Shown here in pieces: positions 13,601 through 23,366 of a DNA stretch of 64,000 nucleotides; position 1 is the stretch's first letter, and every line of letters starts with the position of its first letter. The stretch lies in the NCBI GenBank assembly GCA_963924555.1, contig OZ004583.1:4311501-4375500 (forward strand), read 5' to 3'. The translations under genes were made by a program, and so were the position numbers. Origin of the DNA: Crambe crambe. Lineage: Eukaryota; Porifera; Demospongiae; Poecilosclerida; Crambeidae. A model generated the notes under the pieces. The model saw nothing but the letters and a program-made list of their open reading frames with translations, had not been told where the DNA came from and did not search any database.

Positions 13601-16600
13601 ATAGCACTTATTATCATGCATTGAAAAAAAAAGAGCAACCTGAAAATTCTTACCTTGTGGGAGACTGGGAGAAAGTAAAAACAAATGTAAAATATTGTCA
13701 TGGTGGTTAAAAATAGCAACTCAAGACGCAATAATGGCTGATATTTTTGTTAAATTTTCATCCACATAATAATGCTGGGATAGCAATTTTTCACATCTTT
13801 ATACAGTTAAAGGGTCAGTGCACCGGGAGAAAATGTAATTTTCATGGACTAATCACTCCTTCACACTTGGTGGCACTATCAAGATACACATGCTTTCACT
13901 ATGTAGCTAATTGAAAAATTGCCTATGGCATAATTCAGTTTTTGGATAATAAAAATGGCAACAAACAACAGCAACATTGCTGCAACAAACGTATCATTCA
14001 ACCATTGGCATGCATAGGTATGATAGCTAATGTAGCTAGCTGGCTAGTTGTATAAATCTTGTGATTATAGCTAGCTAGCTATAATTGTTACTGTAGTATA
14101 ATGGAAAACCATCCTACCAAATTTCACAAAAGATGAAAAAAAAGGAGCCAGATCAAGGTTTGATCAACATGTGAGAGTGAGGGTAGCCTATGTTTATTTG
14201 TTCAGCTCAGAAGTAAGAATGCTTGCAATGCTGAAGATCCAAGAACAGTCCAAACGCTGTATGCAATCCAGGAGCTCTCCTATTCTTTTACCTTTTGGAG
14301 AATGCTTAATTAATTCTTCTTTTAGAAACCATAGAGAGAAAAGGATCAGAACATTCCTGTTCCCCCATGGCTTTCTCACTGGTTGTAGCTGCTGCTTCTT
14401 GTATTACAGATTGTGTCTGTATACACTAAAACTTACATTTGTTTGCATCCATTTTCCTCCTTCACTCTCTTCTTGACTCCATGAGCCCATCTCCAGCGCT
14501 AGTGGCTATGTATTCCACCATGGAAACCTGTAATTTACTATTGTATCCATGCACGTAGTCCGTGACCGAGTGATTGAATTGCCACAATAATTAAAATCTG
14601 GAAACGTATATTCCAAACTCATTATTCCATGAGAATATTCTAGGACTGTATCATCAAGCTGAGACTCACAATCTTTCATACTCAGTAGAGAGATCTTCGT
14701 ATTCATTAACAATGACCTTTGAAATGTCAAAGGGTAGAGTCCATCTCACAGAGTCAGGTTCCAAGACACAATGGATTCTGATGGTGTGTCATCTAACGAT
14801 GACATACCAAGATAGGTAGTGCTAACAGCAATGACATATCCAGTAAGAACGACTTCTAAAAGTCTTCTGAAGCATTGACATCAAATTTCTCTTGACGTCC
14901 TACGGTTAATCAGGTTTCTGATTTGAAAAAAAGTGCCCTCAGCCATAGGTATCATTGGTCTTTCATTAATTGCTGTATTTGATGTACTGAACTTCCTGTG
15001 CACGTGCAATAGAGAGGTAATCTCCACCCACCATGAGTAGAATATATGCCTTGCTTATCTTCACTGTAACTCTCTTTGATGGAATATAATTTTTATATGC
15101 TTCCAGTATGTCTATCATATCTTCATATTTGGTTTCATGTTTGGGTAATACTTCAAGCAGTACCTATAATATTATAATTATAATTCAGACTTCTTGCTAT
15201 GCTCTGCACTATGTGTGGAACATGCTTTGGTACGAGTTTCTTGAAGTCATCATGGAAGAAAGGAATATGCTCAGTGGTAATTCTGGCTGCCACCAACTGG
15301 CGAAAGCATCTGTCATAGCCCATCCACGTACCTCCCTCATATTCCATATGGGCTTCCAGGAGGAGTGTCTGATAGCCCAACAGGTCTTTAACCTTCTACG
15401 GGGATTTATCTCTGATCACAGCAATGTACTCCAAAATACTTGTCACCTGGTGTCTCCTTGGGTTAGAACCTTTCTTATCATCACCTGATCCTTCTTACTC
15501 CATTCCTATATTCACCCCTAACCTATCCAGAAGCAACTCAACTATTTTGATAAACTCCCCAGCCTGTATCTTATTCACCAGCTTTTGAGGCACATGTGGC
15601 AAGCCTGCTCCAATGGACAATAATGCTGATGCTTCCTTATCAGCCTCCACCGACTCAGTTATAGACTTCACATAGTCCAGAGGGCCTTTGGCTGTGGCTT
15701 TACCTTTTTCTATAGCACCCGGTAAATCTGCTTTTGTAAGTAGCCTCTCATCCCCCCCAGTAACCATTTCCATCTCAGTAGCCATTAAAGTTACACTGAA
15801 AAGGAAAATTGCACTGCAAGAGTTTCTTGCCCAGCTTCGTGGTTTGTGGCTTTTTTTGGGAATTTATAAAGTAACCATGGATATCATGTGTGCATGCTCG
15901 CTCAAGCACCCTGAAGCAAGTTCACATGCGCGCATGCACATCCAACATTAACAATCTTTTTTTTTCAAACCGTATTGTACTTATTATGTGATGATGTCAT
16001 TGCAGTTATTATGTGATGTCATTGTAGTTATTATGTGACATGATGTCATTGTAGCTATTATAATTATTATGATGTCATTGCAGTTATTATGTGATGTGAT
16101 GTCATTGCAGTTATTATGTGATGTCATTGTAGTTATTATGTGACATGATCTCTGTAGTTATTATAATTATTATGATGTCATTGTAGTGGAACAGAATGCA
16201 AGTTGATTATCACTTATAAGACAAGTCCTTCTTGTTCGGCAGTCCAATGGTTGGAACCTTCTCAGACAGCTGGCAAGAAGCATCCCTACCTTTACACACA
16301 GTGTCAAGTCAGTAATTTTCCACACCTTTGACACTTTTATGTATGTGAACGTAATTCTAGCCGATTCATGCACGCAGTATGCTACCTTGTATGGACACTC
16401 CTTCGATCAAGACCACATACACTGCAGAGGTATTGTGTATTGAAATATTTTGCTAGTTAGTACATATCACTGCTAATTATAAGTCATTAATTTTGGCCTT
16501 CTCTCGTAATTGACTCTGGTTGGTCTCATGTATGTAGGTTGTTGCCCCTTCAGATCTAACAGTCTTGATGAGTGCAGAGAGGGAGAGTTGTGAGCCTCAT

Positions 16601-19600
16601 CCTACTCTCCCAAACAGAGCAGTCACTAAATTTAGCCAGAAAGTGCCCATTCCATCCTACCTGATAGCACTGGTTGTAGGGGCTCTGGAATATAGGCAAG
16701 TACCCATTCCATCCTACCTGATAGCACTGGTGGTAAGGGCTCTGGAATAGTACCCATTCCTAATAGCACTAATATACAAGAATCAACACATAATCCTATG
16801 TAATGCAAATAGCTCTTAACTCTGTTATGTATTTGAACTTGCAGGCAGGTTGGTCCAAGAAGCAAAGTGTGGTGTGAGAAAGAAGTAATCAAACAGGCTG
16901 AATGGGATTTCTCAGAGGTTAGGTCTGTATAGATTAAATGTGTATCTATCTGTACATTGTTTTCCCTGTTCAGACGGATAAGATTTTATGTACAGCTGAA
17001 AAGATAGCAGGACCATACTTGTGGGGAGTGTATGACATACTGATACTTCCACCTTCTTTCCCTTATGGGGGAATGGAGAATCCTTGTCTTACATTTGTCT
17101 CCCCAACAGTGCTGGTAAGTATAAGGTTTATTCTGCTCCTTTTTTGTTGAAGAATTACTCCAATTTTTAGTCTGCAACCATTGAAGGAGGAGATAAATCT
17201 GCTGCTAGTGTAAGTTATTGTATTGTAGTTGCTTGAATGGTTGTATAGTCAGACATGCTTTGCACTCCATCACTGCCATAATTTATAACAGGTCTGGACT
17301 GCTTCACATACCAGTTACACTAATGGGAGGTCAAATTTAATAATGTAGATGTACAATATAGCCTTGACCACAGGGCCCTCCTTTTAATAGGGCCTGGTAC
17401 ACGAAGTCACGTGGTGGTAGAACTGGGGGAGAACTGACTTAATTGGGCGTGGGCAACATTTTGACCCTGCCCATGCATTTGGGCTTCTTTGACTGGAGTC
17501 TACTGGACCCAAAGGGCGCCAGGTGTTCAGAAGGACTTCTACTCTGTCAAAAGGACTAATTCACTACAACCATACAACCAAGGACTTACTAACACTTGTG
17601 AAGAATTCTGCAGGCCGTATGATCCATCTATATATGATCCACCTAAGCCTAAAGGGATGAACAAATCTACTTGATGGGTTACTAAATAATGATAAGTGGA
17701 TCCAATGCTACATATCTGCTGCAGGCTAGCATGCTATAATAATAATGTTCCACAAAATATTTAAATATTGGCGCAACAAATTTATCATAAAGTGAATCAA
17801 CGATTGTTGTGATTGCCATCTAAACATGAATCAGCGCTGAGGCAGCATTACAAGGATGGTCCGGAGAGAGCAAGCACATCAGACGTTTTGGATGAAGTTG
17901 TAATGGAGCTTGCACCTACAGACGTTGACATCTTCACTCTAGGTCATGTCATCACTGATCAGGGATTAATGCAGTGAGCAAGAAGGCAGAAGAGGAGGCA
18001 TACATATGTCTACGACATAGAGAAGGGCATGGGTACTGACAGTCAGTCCTATTGGATCAGGAGAAACCAACAGGAAGTGGTGCAGCTGAAGCAAAGGCTA
18101 GTCCAGTTGGTACAAGAATTGGATGTTACGAAGAGGTTGGATAACCAAATGCGGTCCCTGCTAACCAACAGAACCATTTCACCGCTTCGCAAAATCGGAA
18201 GTGGTTCCAAGAGCGTTGCCATTGAGATCCACTTGCTAATGCTGACCTAATGGCTGATGAACAGGTATGTATTGATCTTCCCCTTAGATACATGCAGAGG
18301 ATTAACAGGTAGTTGTAGGCAATGAGCTCACTTGCAATAATATCAGGGGATGCAAGATGTGTCAAGTGAAAGAACCTTGCCCAAGGCCAGAGACGAGCAA
18401 GCTGTCATGGCATCCAATACATATGTACATACATGCATGAGAGAAAAAAACATTTCTGCATTTCTCTGAAATGACCATTGCTAAAAAAAGTAAGCAAACA
18501 AGGGTATGGATGAAGGAAAGAAATGGCTCATAAATCCAGCCAACAATCCTTACATATACAGTCACGAAATTTTGGAAGCTGACTATCTTCAATTATGGCA
18601 ACAAACTTGTCAAGGATATCTGAATGTACTGTTTCTATGGCAGCAATCTGAGTAGAGTCTAGATTTTTTGTACAGCATGAGAAAGACTGATACATAGATT
18701 GGTACACTTGAAGTAGAAATTGGTGGGTTCTCCTAAAATTGGAGCATTGGATGAGGGAGGTCAAGGTTTCAGACCTGTGTCCATTGACCTGCTTCAGCGA
18801 ATGCCTTCATGAGAGCTTTCAAGAGAACCTGCCAGTCTCCTGGTAAAACAATGAGCCATTTCCATACCTGGACATAGGTACTTGCCTTAGCAATCAATAC
18901 CCTGGTCATGAAGGTCTTGTGCAAAACTTTGCTCAGTGTAATTGATTCGGATAGATTTTAGTACTGCCTTGATTGAGGTACTCGCTGAGGTCTACTTCAA
19001 GGACTTGTAGACTTTCTGAGCATGCTCCTTCTGATTGAGTGGGAATGATAACATGAGTATGAGGTGATGCATTTATCCTACTTTGATGGACTGTAGGCAT
19101 TGGAGATTATATAGGAGAGGAATTTGGACGTTTTCTTGTTCTCCCTTATCTTGCTGTAGTTGGCGAGGTTTTGTACACTGTACTGCTGTTCCATGGCAGC
19201 TGTGAGTCTCATCCGTACTGGCAACAATAGCAAATGATTATGCAGTGAGTTTGGGTGGAGCTCTGAATGTATGCTGTTGGTGATCTGATGATGGACAACC
19301 TCCTATTTGGAGTCTCTATGACCAAGACTTAAAGGGATCTATATTTGTTGGGTGAATCCTAATCTTACCACTGGTTATTTGCTTGTTGGTGCATGAGTTT
19401 ATTGAGATAAAGAATTACATTTTTTTCTTTGATACTGGAGCCACATAAGTATGTTGCCTGCATTAGCACTTATCTATCTCGGGTAGTACGTTGTGAGCAG
19501 ATTGCTCAGTCTGGGGATAAGCTTTGTTTACTTGGGTCATAAGGTGCTTGAGTTTCATGGACAGGGCTTTGCTGTCCATAGACTTTTAAAATTTTGACAA

Positions 19601-22600
19601 ATGTTTCTGAATGCATCTACTGAATCACTTCTTCATATGCTGCATCATTTCTTCACTGGAGCAGTGTCCCCATGTGAGGTCATGCCTCTCTAGTTCTGTA
19701 GAAATAATATTTGGAATCATAAACTTGGATCTGCAGAAGAAGATAGTTTCATTATTAACAGAAGACTAGATTCCTAACTTTTAGGAAGACAACTCACAAT
19801 CCTTGCCTTCATGCAGGAGTTCCTACAGCTACCAGTTCTGTTGCAGTGGCAACAAGTCATCTTGAATAGCAATGAAAGATGAAAAGGACAGATACACCTG
19901 CTGTTTCTATCTAGAATTTTTAAGTTAGGGTAGGAATAATTATGTCAAGATGCAATTGTGGTGGGATGTGACAATTGCATGGCTGTTAGGATGCAGCAAG
20001 GGGGGTGTGCCCCCTCCTGCGCGGAGCGCAAAGCACAAAATGACATACTTTTGGAAACCTAGGCATAATGAATGTATGTGTCCCCTCCCATGTGGAGCAT
20101 AGAGCTGATACTTTATGAAGAACGAGTCATCGACAATATTGTTTTAATGGGATTTACACTTTATTGCCTTCTAGTGTGTTCTGATGATAAACTTGTGCTA
20201 ATAGCTAGCTACAGAACAGCTGCCTGTCTCATATGATTCAAGTAGCGGGGTGCCATTTTCGAATTTCAAATTCAAAATTATATTATTATGGTTTCTATGA
20301 TATTTTCGCATACCAGGCCCTCCACAAGAATGGAGGGCCTGGGGCCGAGGCTTGTACAACACTGATACGTATGTACATTGAGTCATTTTACAACCTATCC
20401 ACACAGAGCATGGTCTCTGTTTTGAGCCCAGTGCCCATGCAAACACTTATCACCTCAGTGGATGTGCAAGGGTTACAGTACTCAGTTGGTGTATCTGTGT
20501 GTGTGTGTTATGTCCACCACGCGACCAGTAGTGATTAGAGCGCTTCGATTTCAGCCATAGACAATACTCTCTTTAAATTGAGCAGATTTTGGAAAAAGGC
20601 TTTATTCCAGAAAGAAATTGGATCATAATTATTCTAATCTATGCTTCTGACCATTACCTAATCTATCTGAAATGCTTTGAGGCTGTGTGACTACAAGGTG
20701 AACTTATCTGCAGCTGTGGACAGCAGCATAATATGATGTTAGCTAGCTCAACAATAAGGAATGTTTTATAGACGATTGAAATAATATCTCCTGCTCATCA
20801 GTGATCTGCTCAATTATTTATTGATAGCTACTATAAGCATTCTTAGGGGTTAGCACTTCAGTATCATTTATTGTTTTCTGTAGTTAATAGTGGCGCATGA
20901 AGTTTCTCATAGCTGGACTGGGAATTTAGTCACCAATGTGTCTTGGGAACACTTCTGGTAGGACATGCATACGTATGTACATTATGAGAAGGTTCGTATT
21001 GTAAACTGTAAACCGTACAGGTTGAATGAAGGGTGGACTACTTACCTGGAGAGGAAGATAGTAGCAAAGCTCTATGGAGAGAAGGAGCGTCATCTTCGTG
21101 CTATCAGTAAAAGCAGCCACATTATTATGTACATGAGATGCTCCACACTCAAATTTGCTTCTTATTATCTTGCAGATGGATGGAAGGCTTTGAAAGATGC
21201 TGTCAGTGATACAACTAGAAAAAATCCATTAATTATTGGTTTATAATACCTATTGTAGATTGAACATTTTAAGAGTTGTGATCAGACCCCCTTGACAGCC
21301 ATGATCCCTCGTCTTGCTGGAATTCACCCCGATGATGCCTTTTCTACCATCCCTTATGAGAAAGGGTCTTCTTTCTTGTTTTATTTGGAAACCTTATTGG
21401 GAGGACCAGGTCCAGAATGCATTACATTATAATCATGAAGAATTATAACCATGAAGACTTTTTTTTTTCTTAGGCTCCCTGGATGAATTTATAAAAAAGT
21501 ATATTGCAGATCACAAGTTTTCCACCATTGACTCTAAAAGCTGGAAACTTTACTTCTTGAACTATTTTCAAAAGGAGGTGTGATACTATATCTGTCTAGT
21601 ATATATATGCATGGTGTATTTTGATTCATCACTGCAGGTTCGTCAAGGGTTATTAGATGAAGTTGACTGGGACAAGTGGTTTTATGATCCAGGATTCCCT
21701 CCCTGCACTCCTCAGTTAGTTATAGTACCTTCATGTATGGTGGTACTCCTCAGCAATGTCTGAAATAATAGCATTTGAACATTATGCTTAAGAGCCTAGA
21801 CCATAAAAAGTAAGACGCTTAAAATGTCCATATCTTCATTATGCTACCCCCTATAAGCTTGATTTAGGTCTCAAAAGAGAGCTCTCTTTGAGAGCTTTCC
21901 AATAGTGTACTTAGTTACAACTTTACACCCCCCATATATGGAAGACCTGACATGACCTCAGAAATTAAAAAAATTCTTTAAAATTACCACATACTTAATA
22001 GGAGGCCTTTGATACTCCTATCATAGGTTCTATGGGCCTAGCTGCTTTGAATGAACGAAGGGATTTCAAGGGGGGGGGGGTATGGTTCCAAACATATGAA
22101 GGGAGATGTCGAAACGAGTATCTTTTTTCACATTTACCTTTTTTTCTTTGGAACCATACCCCCCCCCCCCCCCCCCCCTTGAAATCTCCCTTCGTTCATT
22201 AAAAGCAGCTAGGCCCATAGAAGCTATGATAGGAGTATCAAAGGCCTCCTAAGTATGTGGTAATTTTAAAGAATTTTTTTAATTTCTGAGGTCATGTCAG
22301 GTCTTCCATATATGGGGGGTGTAAAGTTGTAACTAAGTACACTATTGGAAGCTCTCAAAGAGAGCTCTCTTTTGAGACCTAAATAGGGGGTAGCATAATG
22401 AAGATATGGACGTTTTAAGTGTCTTACTTTTTATGGTCTAGGCTCCCCTTCATAAAACGTACACTAAATCAAGTGGAAAATGATAGTTTTCCACTGTTAT
22501 AATAACTTTATGGATTTCAGATATGATACAACCCTTGCTGATGCTAGTGCTGCCTTAGCTGAGAAGTGGGCATCCATCACAAATGTCAGTACAAGCTTCA

Positions 22601-23366
22601 GTCTATGTTAAGAGAGAGGCTCAGTCAATTTCCTCTTAATTTTGCTATTAGATATCTGAGAAGGTCTTGATGCAGTTTTCTGCTGATGACATGAACATGA
22701 GTGTGTTAGCTCAACAGGAATTTCTCAACAAACTCCTAATCAAGGTTTAAATAAGGGAAAGTGCAGCTGCTCCACCACCTAGGGCATCATATCTTGTTTA
22801 GTTGTCACAGCTACTTATTACCTCTTTGGAACTCAAACTAAGGTTACAAATCTTGTTTCATTTAGGTACCATTGCCTCATGATGTGCTAGAGGCCATGGA
22901 TCATATCTATGATTTATCCAGCAAGGAAAATTCAGAGCTCAAGTTTAGGTAATAGCTACTTGTGTCTAAAAGACGGTTCCTAGCTGCAAACTTGATTGCT
23001 GAATGTGTTAGGTTTCATTACACATTACAGCTCTATAATCTTCATAATATTCATCGTGCATCAAAATAATTATTATAGATGGCTGAAACTCTGTCTTGAG
23101 TCAGGTTTGGTTAAAGTTTTCCCTGTTGTTGTTGACTTTGTGACAAAGCAAGGAAGAATGAAGTTCATCCGTCCTCTTTATAGGTACAGTTCTAGCAGCT
23201 TAGATTAAATAGCTCATGTACACATTGTATCTTTAGGAGTCTGTTTGAATGTGGTAAAGAAGGAAAGGAGTTAGCTGTGAGGACATTTTCTGCTCACTGT
23301 TCTTTCTATCATTCAGTTGCTGCCTCTCAACTGGAGAAAGATCTCCAACTCAGAGTAGTGCCTTAA
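7672..23366 (+). CDS. LTA4H: Leukotriene A4 hydrolase / M1-family aminopeptidase, complete, 19 exons, 627 aa
   Basis: Zinc enzyme of the M1 family: epoxide hydrolase on leukotriene A4 and aminopeptidase in vertebrates. Exons: 7672-7818, 12182-12324, 16187-16307, 16361-16429, 16538-16695, 16845-16917, 16974-17114, 17171-17209, 20884-20957, 21021-21106, 21176-21201 (26 nt), 21259-21409, 21474-21577, 21638-21714, 22521-22584, 22652-22744, 22866-22948, 23079-23183, 23237-23366. They total 1884 nt in one frame. Key residues present: substrate motif YGGMENP (exon 7), zinc ligands HEVSH (exon 9) and the third ligand in LNEGW (exon 10), catalytic Tyr in IPYEKG (exon 12), carboxylate-binding GRMKF (exon 18). 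Length fits the family (human 611). Oddities: exon 5 ends best at a GC donor; exon 3's acceptor lies in a tandem repeat; the residue matching human Tyr378 is Phe. Introns 1, 2, 8 and 14 are long and full of repeats. No signal peptide, so cytosolic is expected. Confidence 0.96.
8018..8379. mobile_element. MITE with about 50-bp terminal inverted repeats in LTA4H intron 1
   Basis: Left end TAGTCAGCCCCAAGC followed by GGGTCTGGTGACACATAATA; the right end carries the complement (AAGTCCAAGTATTACGTGTC then CTAGACCC and GGGCTGGCTA). No coding capacity. Confidence 0.75.
8399..8550. mobile_element. 152-bp palindromic MITE (GTTAGACAC family), copy 2
   Basis: Starts GTTAGACACCGAGACCAAGG and ends in the complement GGTGTCTAAC. 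Its right arm matches the left arm of copy 1 at 2268-2407, so the two lie in opposite orientation. Their centres differ in sequence. Confidence 0.85.
8572..8829 (+). other. Unrecognised 85-codon open frame beside the Crypton relic
   Basis: Open frame on plus with [17 protein letters not shown], Ser/Thr-rich at the end. The complementary strand is also open here (8514-8870). I do not recognise either product. Position directly before the Crypton relic suggests it may be part of the same insertion. Confidence 0.2.
8860..9801 (+). pseudogene. Crypton-type tyrosine recombinase (DUF3504/KCTD1-like), frameshifted
   Basis: Translated fragments in several frames line up with the recombinase domain found in Crypton transposons and Crypton-derived animal genes: [16 protein letters not shown], then [27 protein letters not shown] and [13 protein letters not shown], then an open 195-codon frame (9217-9801) with [35 protein letters not shown] and YKRTS. 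The HSLR (HxxR) and terminal Tyr of tyrosine recombinases are kept in the last frame. At least two frame breaks and a lost start mark it as dead. It lies in LTA4H intron 1. Confidence 0.75.
9802..12181. other. Rest of LTA4H intron 1: no gene recognised
   Basis: AT-rich intron sequence. From about 10300 to 10600 a degenerate purine-rich motif recurs (AGCAGGCAA, GCGAGAGCAGAG variants). A minus-strand open frame at 10941-10618 (107 codons, with a [12 protein letters not shown] stretch) resembles nothing I know. No tRNA or other structured RNA seen. Confidence 0.4.
12325..13207. other. First part of LTA4H intron 2: no gene recognised
   Basis: A plus-strand open stretch at about 13040-13182 reads [17 protein letters not shown] and onward for about 47 codons to a stop. 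It looks coding in composition but I cannot name it. Otherwise AT-rich intron. Confidence 0.35.
13208..13399 (-). pseudogene. DUF6589-type transposon protein fragment
   Basis: The minus strand reads [19 protein letters not shown], which matches the SLGLLxxxFxdAxxEGDGeR signature of DUF6589 proteins, a family linked to unclassified mobile elements in sponges, cnidarians and fungi (recalled, not searched). The frame breaks soon after. A related fragment lies at 14506-14760. Confidence 0.5.
13480..13590. repeat. Empty target site of the TTAA element found at 57119
   Basis: The stretch around TTAA at 13518-13521 (TTTATAGCTTAAAACTACACC, continuing AAAGCATTAAGGAAGATGG) matches both flanks of the element at 57119-57696, which is missing here. 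It is another copy of the host repeat without the insertion. Confidence 0.7.
13908..14606. repeat. About 700-bp dispersed repeat, copy 1 (inverted partner at 28214-29146)
   Basis: The reverse complement of 28214-29146 matches this stretch almost throughout, for example GGAGCCAGATCAAGGTTTGA and GGCAACAAACAACAGCAACA. The partner carries an extra MITE of about 220 bp. Both copies hold DUF6589-like coding remains at one end. Confidence 0.8.
14506..14760 (-). pseudogene. DUF6589-type transposon fragment
   Basis: The minus strand contains [20 protein letters not shown], resembling the segment that precedes SLGLL in DUF6589 proteins. The frame is short and interrupted. It overlaps the right end of the dispersed repeat, so that repeat is probably a relic of this element. 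Confidence 0.4.
15153..15785 (-). pseudogene. Gag-like retroelement protein fragment in two frames
   Basis: Minus-strand frame 15785-15495 gives [18 protein letters not shown]; after a break, 15380-15153 gives [20 protein letters not shown] and [15 protein letters not shown]. The order FVDMAELLPDRLG ... LLGYQTLI.EA..EY.G..W..YDRRFRQ is typical of gag-like proteins of tyrosine-recombinase or Gypsy-type elements in cnidarians and sponges (recalled). The frames do not connect, so a decayed copy in LTA4H intron 2. Confidence 0.6.
15981..16186. repeat. Tandem repeat ending exactly at an LTA4H splice acceptor
   Basis: About nine to ten degenerate copies of TTATTATGTGATGTCATTGTAG and shorter variants. 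Most copies end in TCATTGTAG or TCATTGCAG, a good acceptor sequence. The last copy supplies the acceptor for LTA4H exon 3 at 16187. Confidence 0.85.
16642..16770. repeat. Two-and-a-half-fold tandem duplication of the end of LTA4H exon 5
   Basis: The exon tail coding [16 protein letters not shown] (16642-16698) is repeated at 16699-16748 with few changes, then a third short copy follows (16749-16770). The first copy carries the coding exon and its donor; the second keeps an open frame for [15 protein letters not shown] before a stop and lies in the intron. Confidence 0.85.
17210..20883. other. LTA4H intron 8 (3.7 kb) with unrecognised coding-like pieces
   Basis: This intron separates the GDKSAAS exon from the HEVSH exon. 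On plus, about 17830-18250, broken frames read [20 protein letters not shown] and later [20 protein letters not shown] (coiled-coil-like), probably part of a mobile element. The minus strand carries a DUF6589-type relic (separate entry). From 20560 to 20760 a repeat with GGCTTTATTCCAGAAAGAA resembles 56790-56830. Confidence 0.45.
18530..18960 (-). pseudogene. DUF6589-type transposon fragment (PGDW region)
   Basis: The minus strand reads [20 protein letters not shown] near 18850-18790 and [18 protein letters not shown] at about 18740-18690. The spacing and words (PGDW, then NFRRTHxFLLQ) resemble DUF6589-like element proteins. There is no complete frame. Confidence 0.45.
21793..22445. mobile_element. 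650-bp near-perfect fold-back element in LTA4H intron 14
   Basis: Arms of about 300 bp are inverted copies starting AGCCTAGACCATAAAAAGTA and ending with its complement. The inner ends hold a 10-base G run (22071-22080) against a run of about 22 C (22159-22180), and the loop is only about 60 bp. No coding capacity. A diverged relative of one arm is visible around 32310-32350. Confidence 0.85.

Noticed and set aside
18362..18764. Minus-strand host gene
   Set aside because: Words match a mobile-element protein and frames are short and interrupted; it lies inside LTA4H intron 8.
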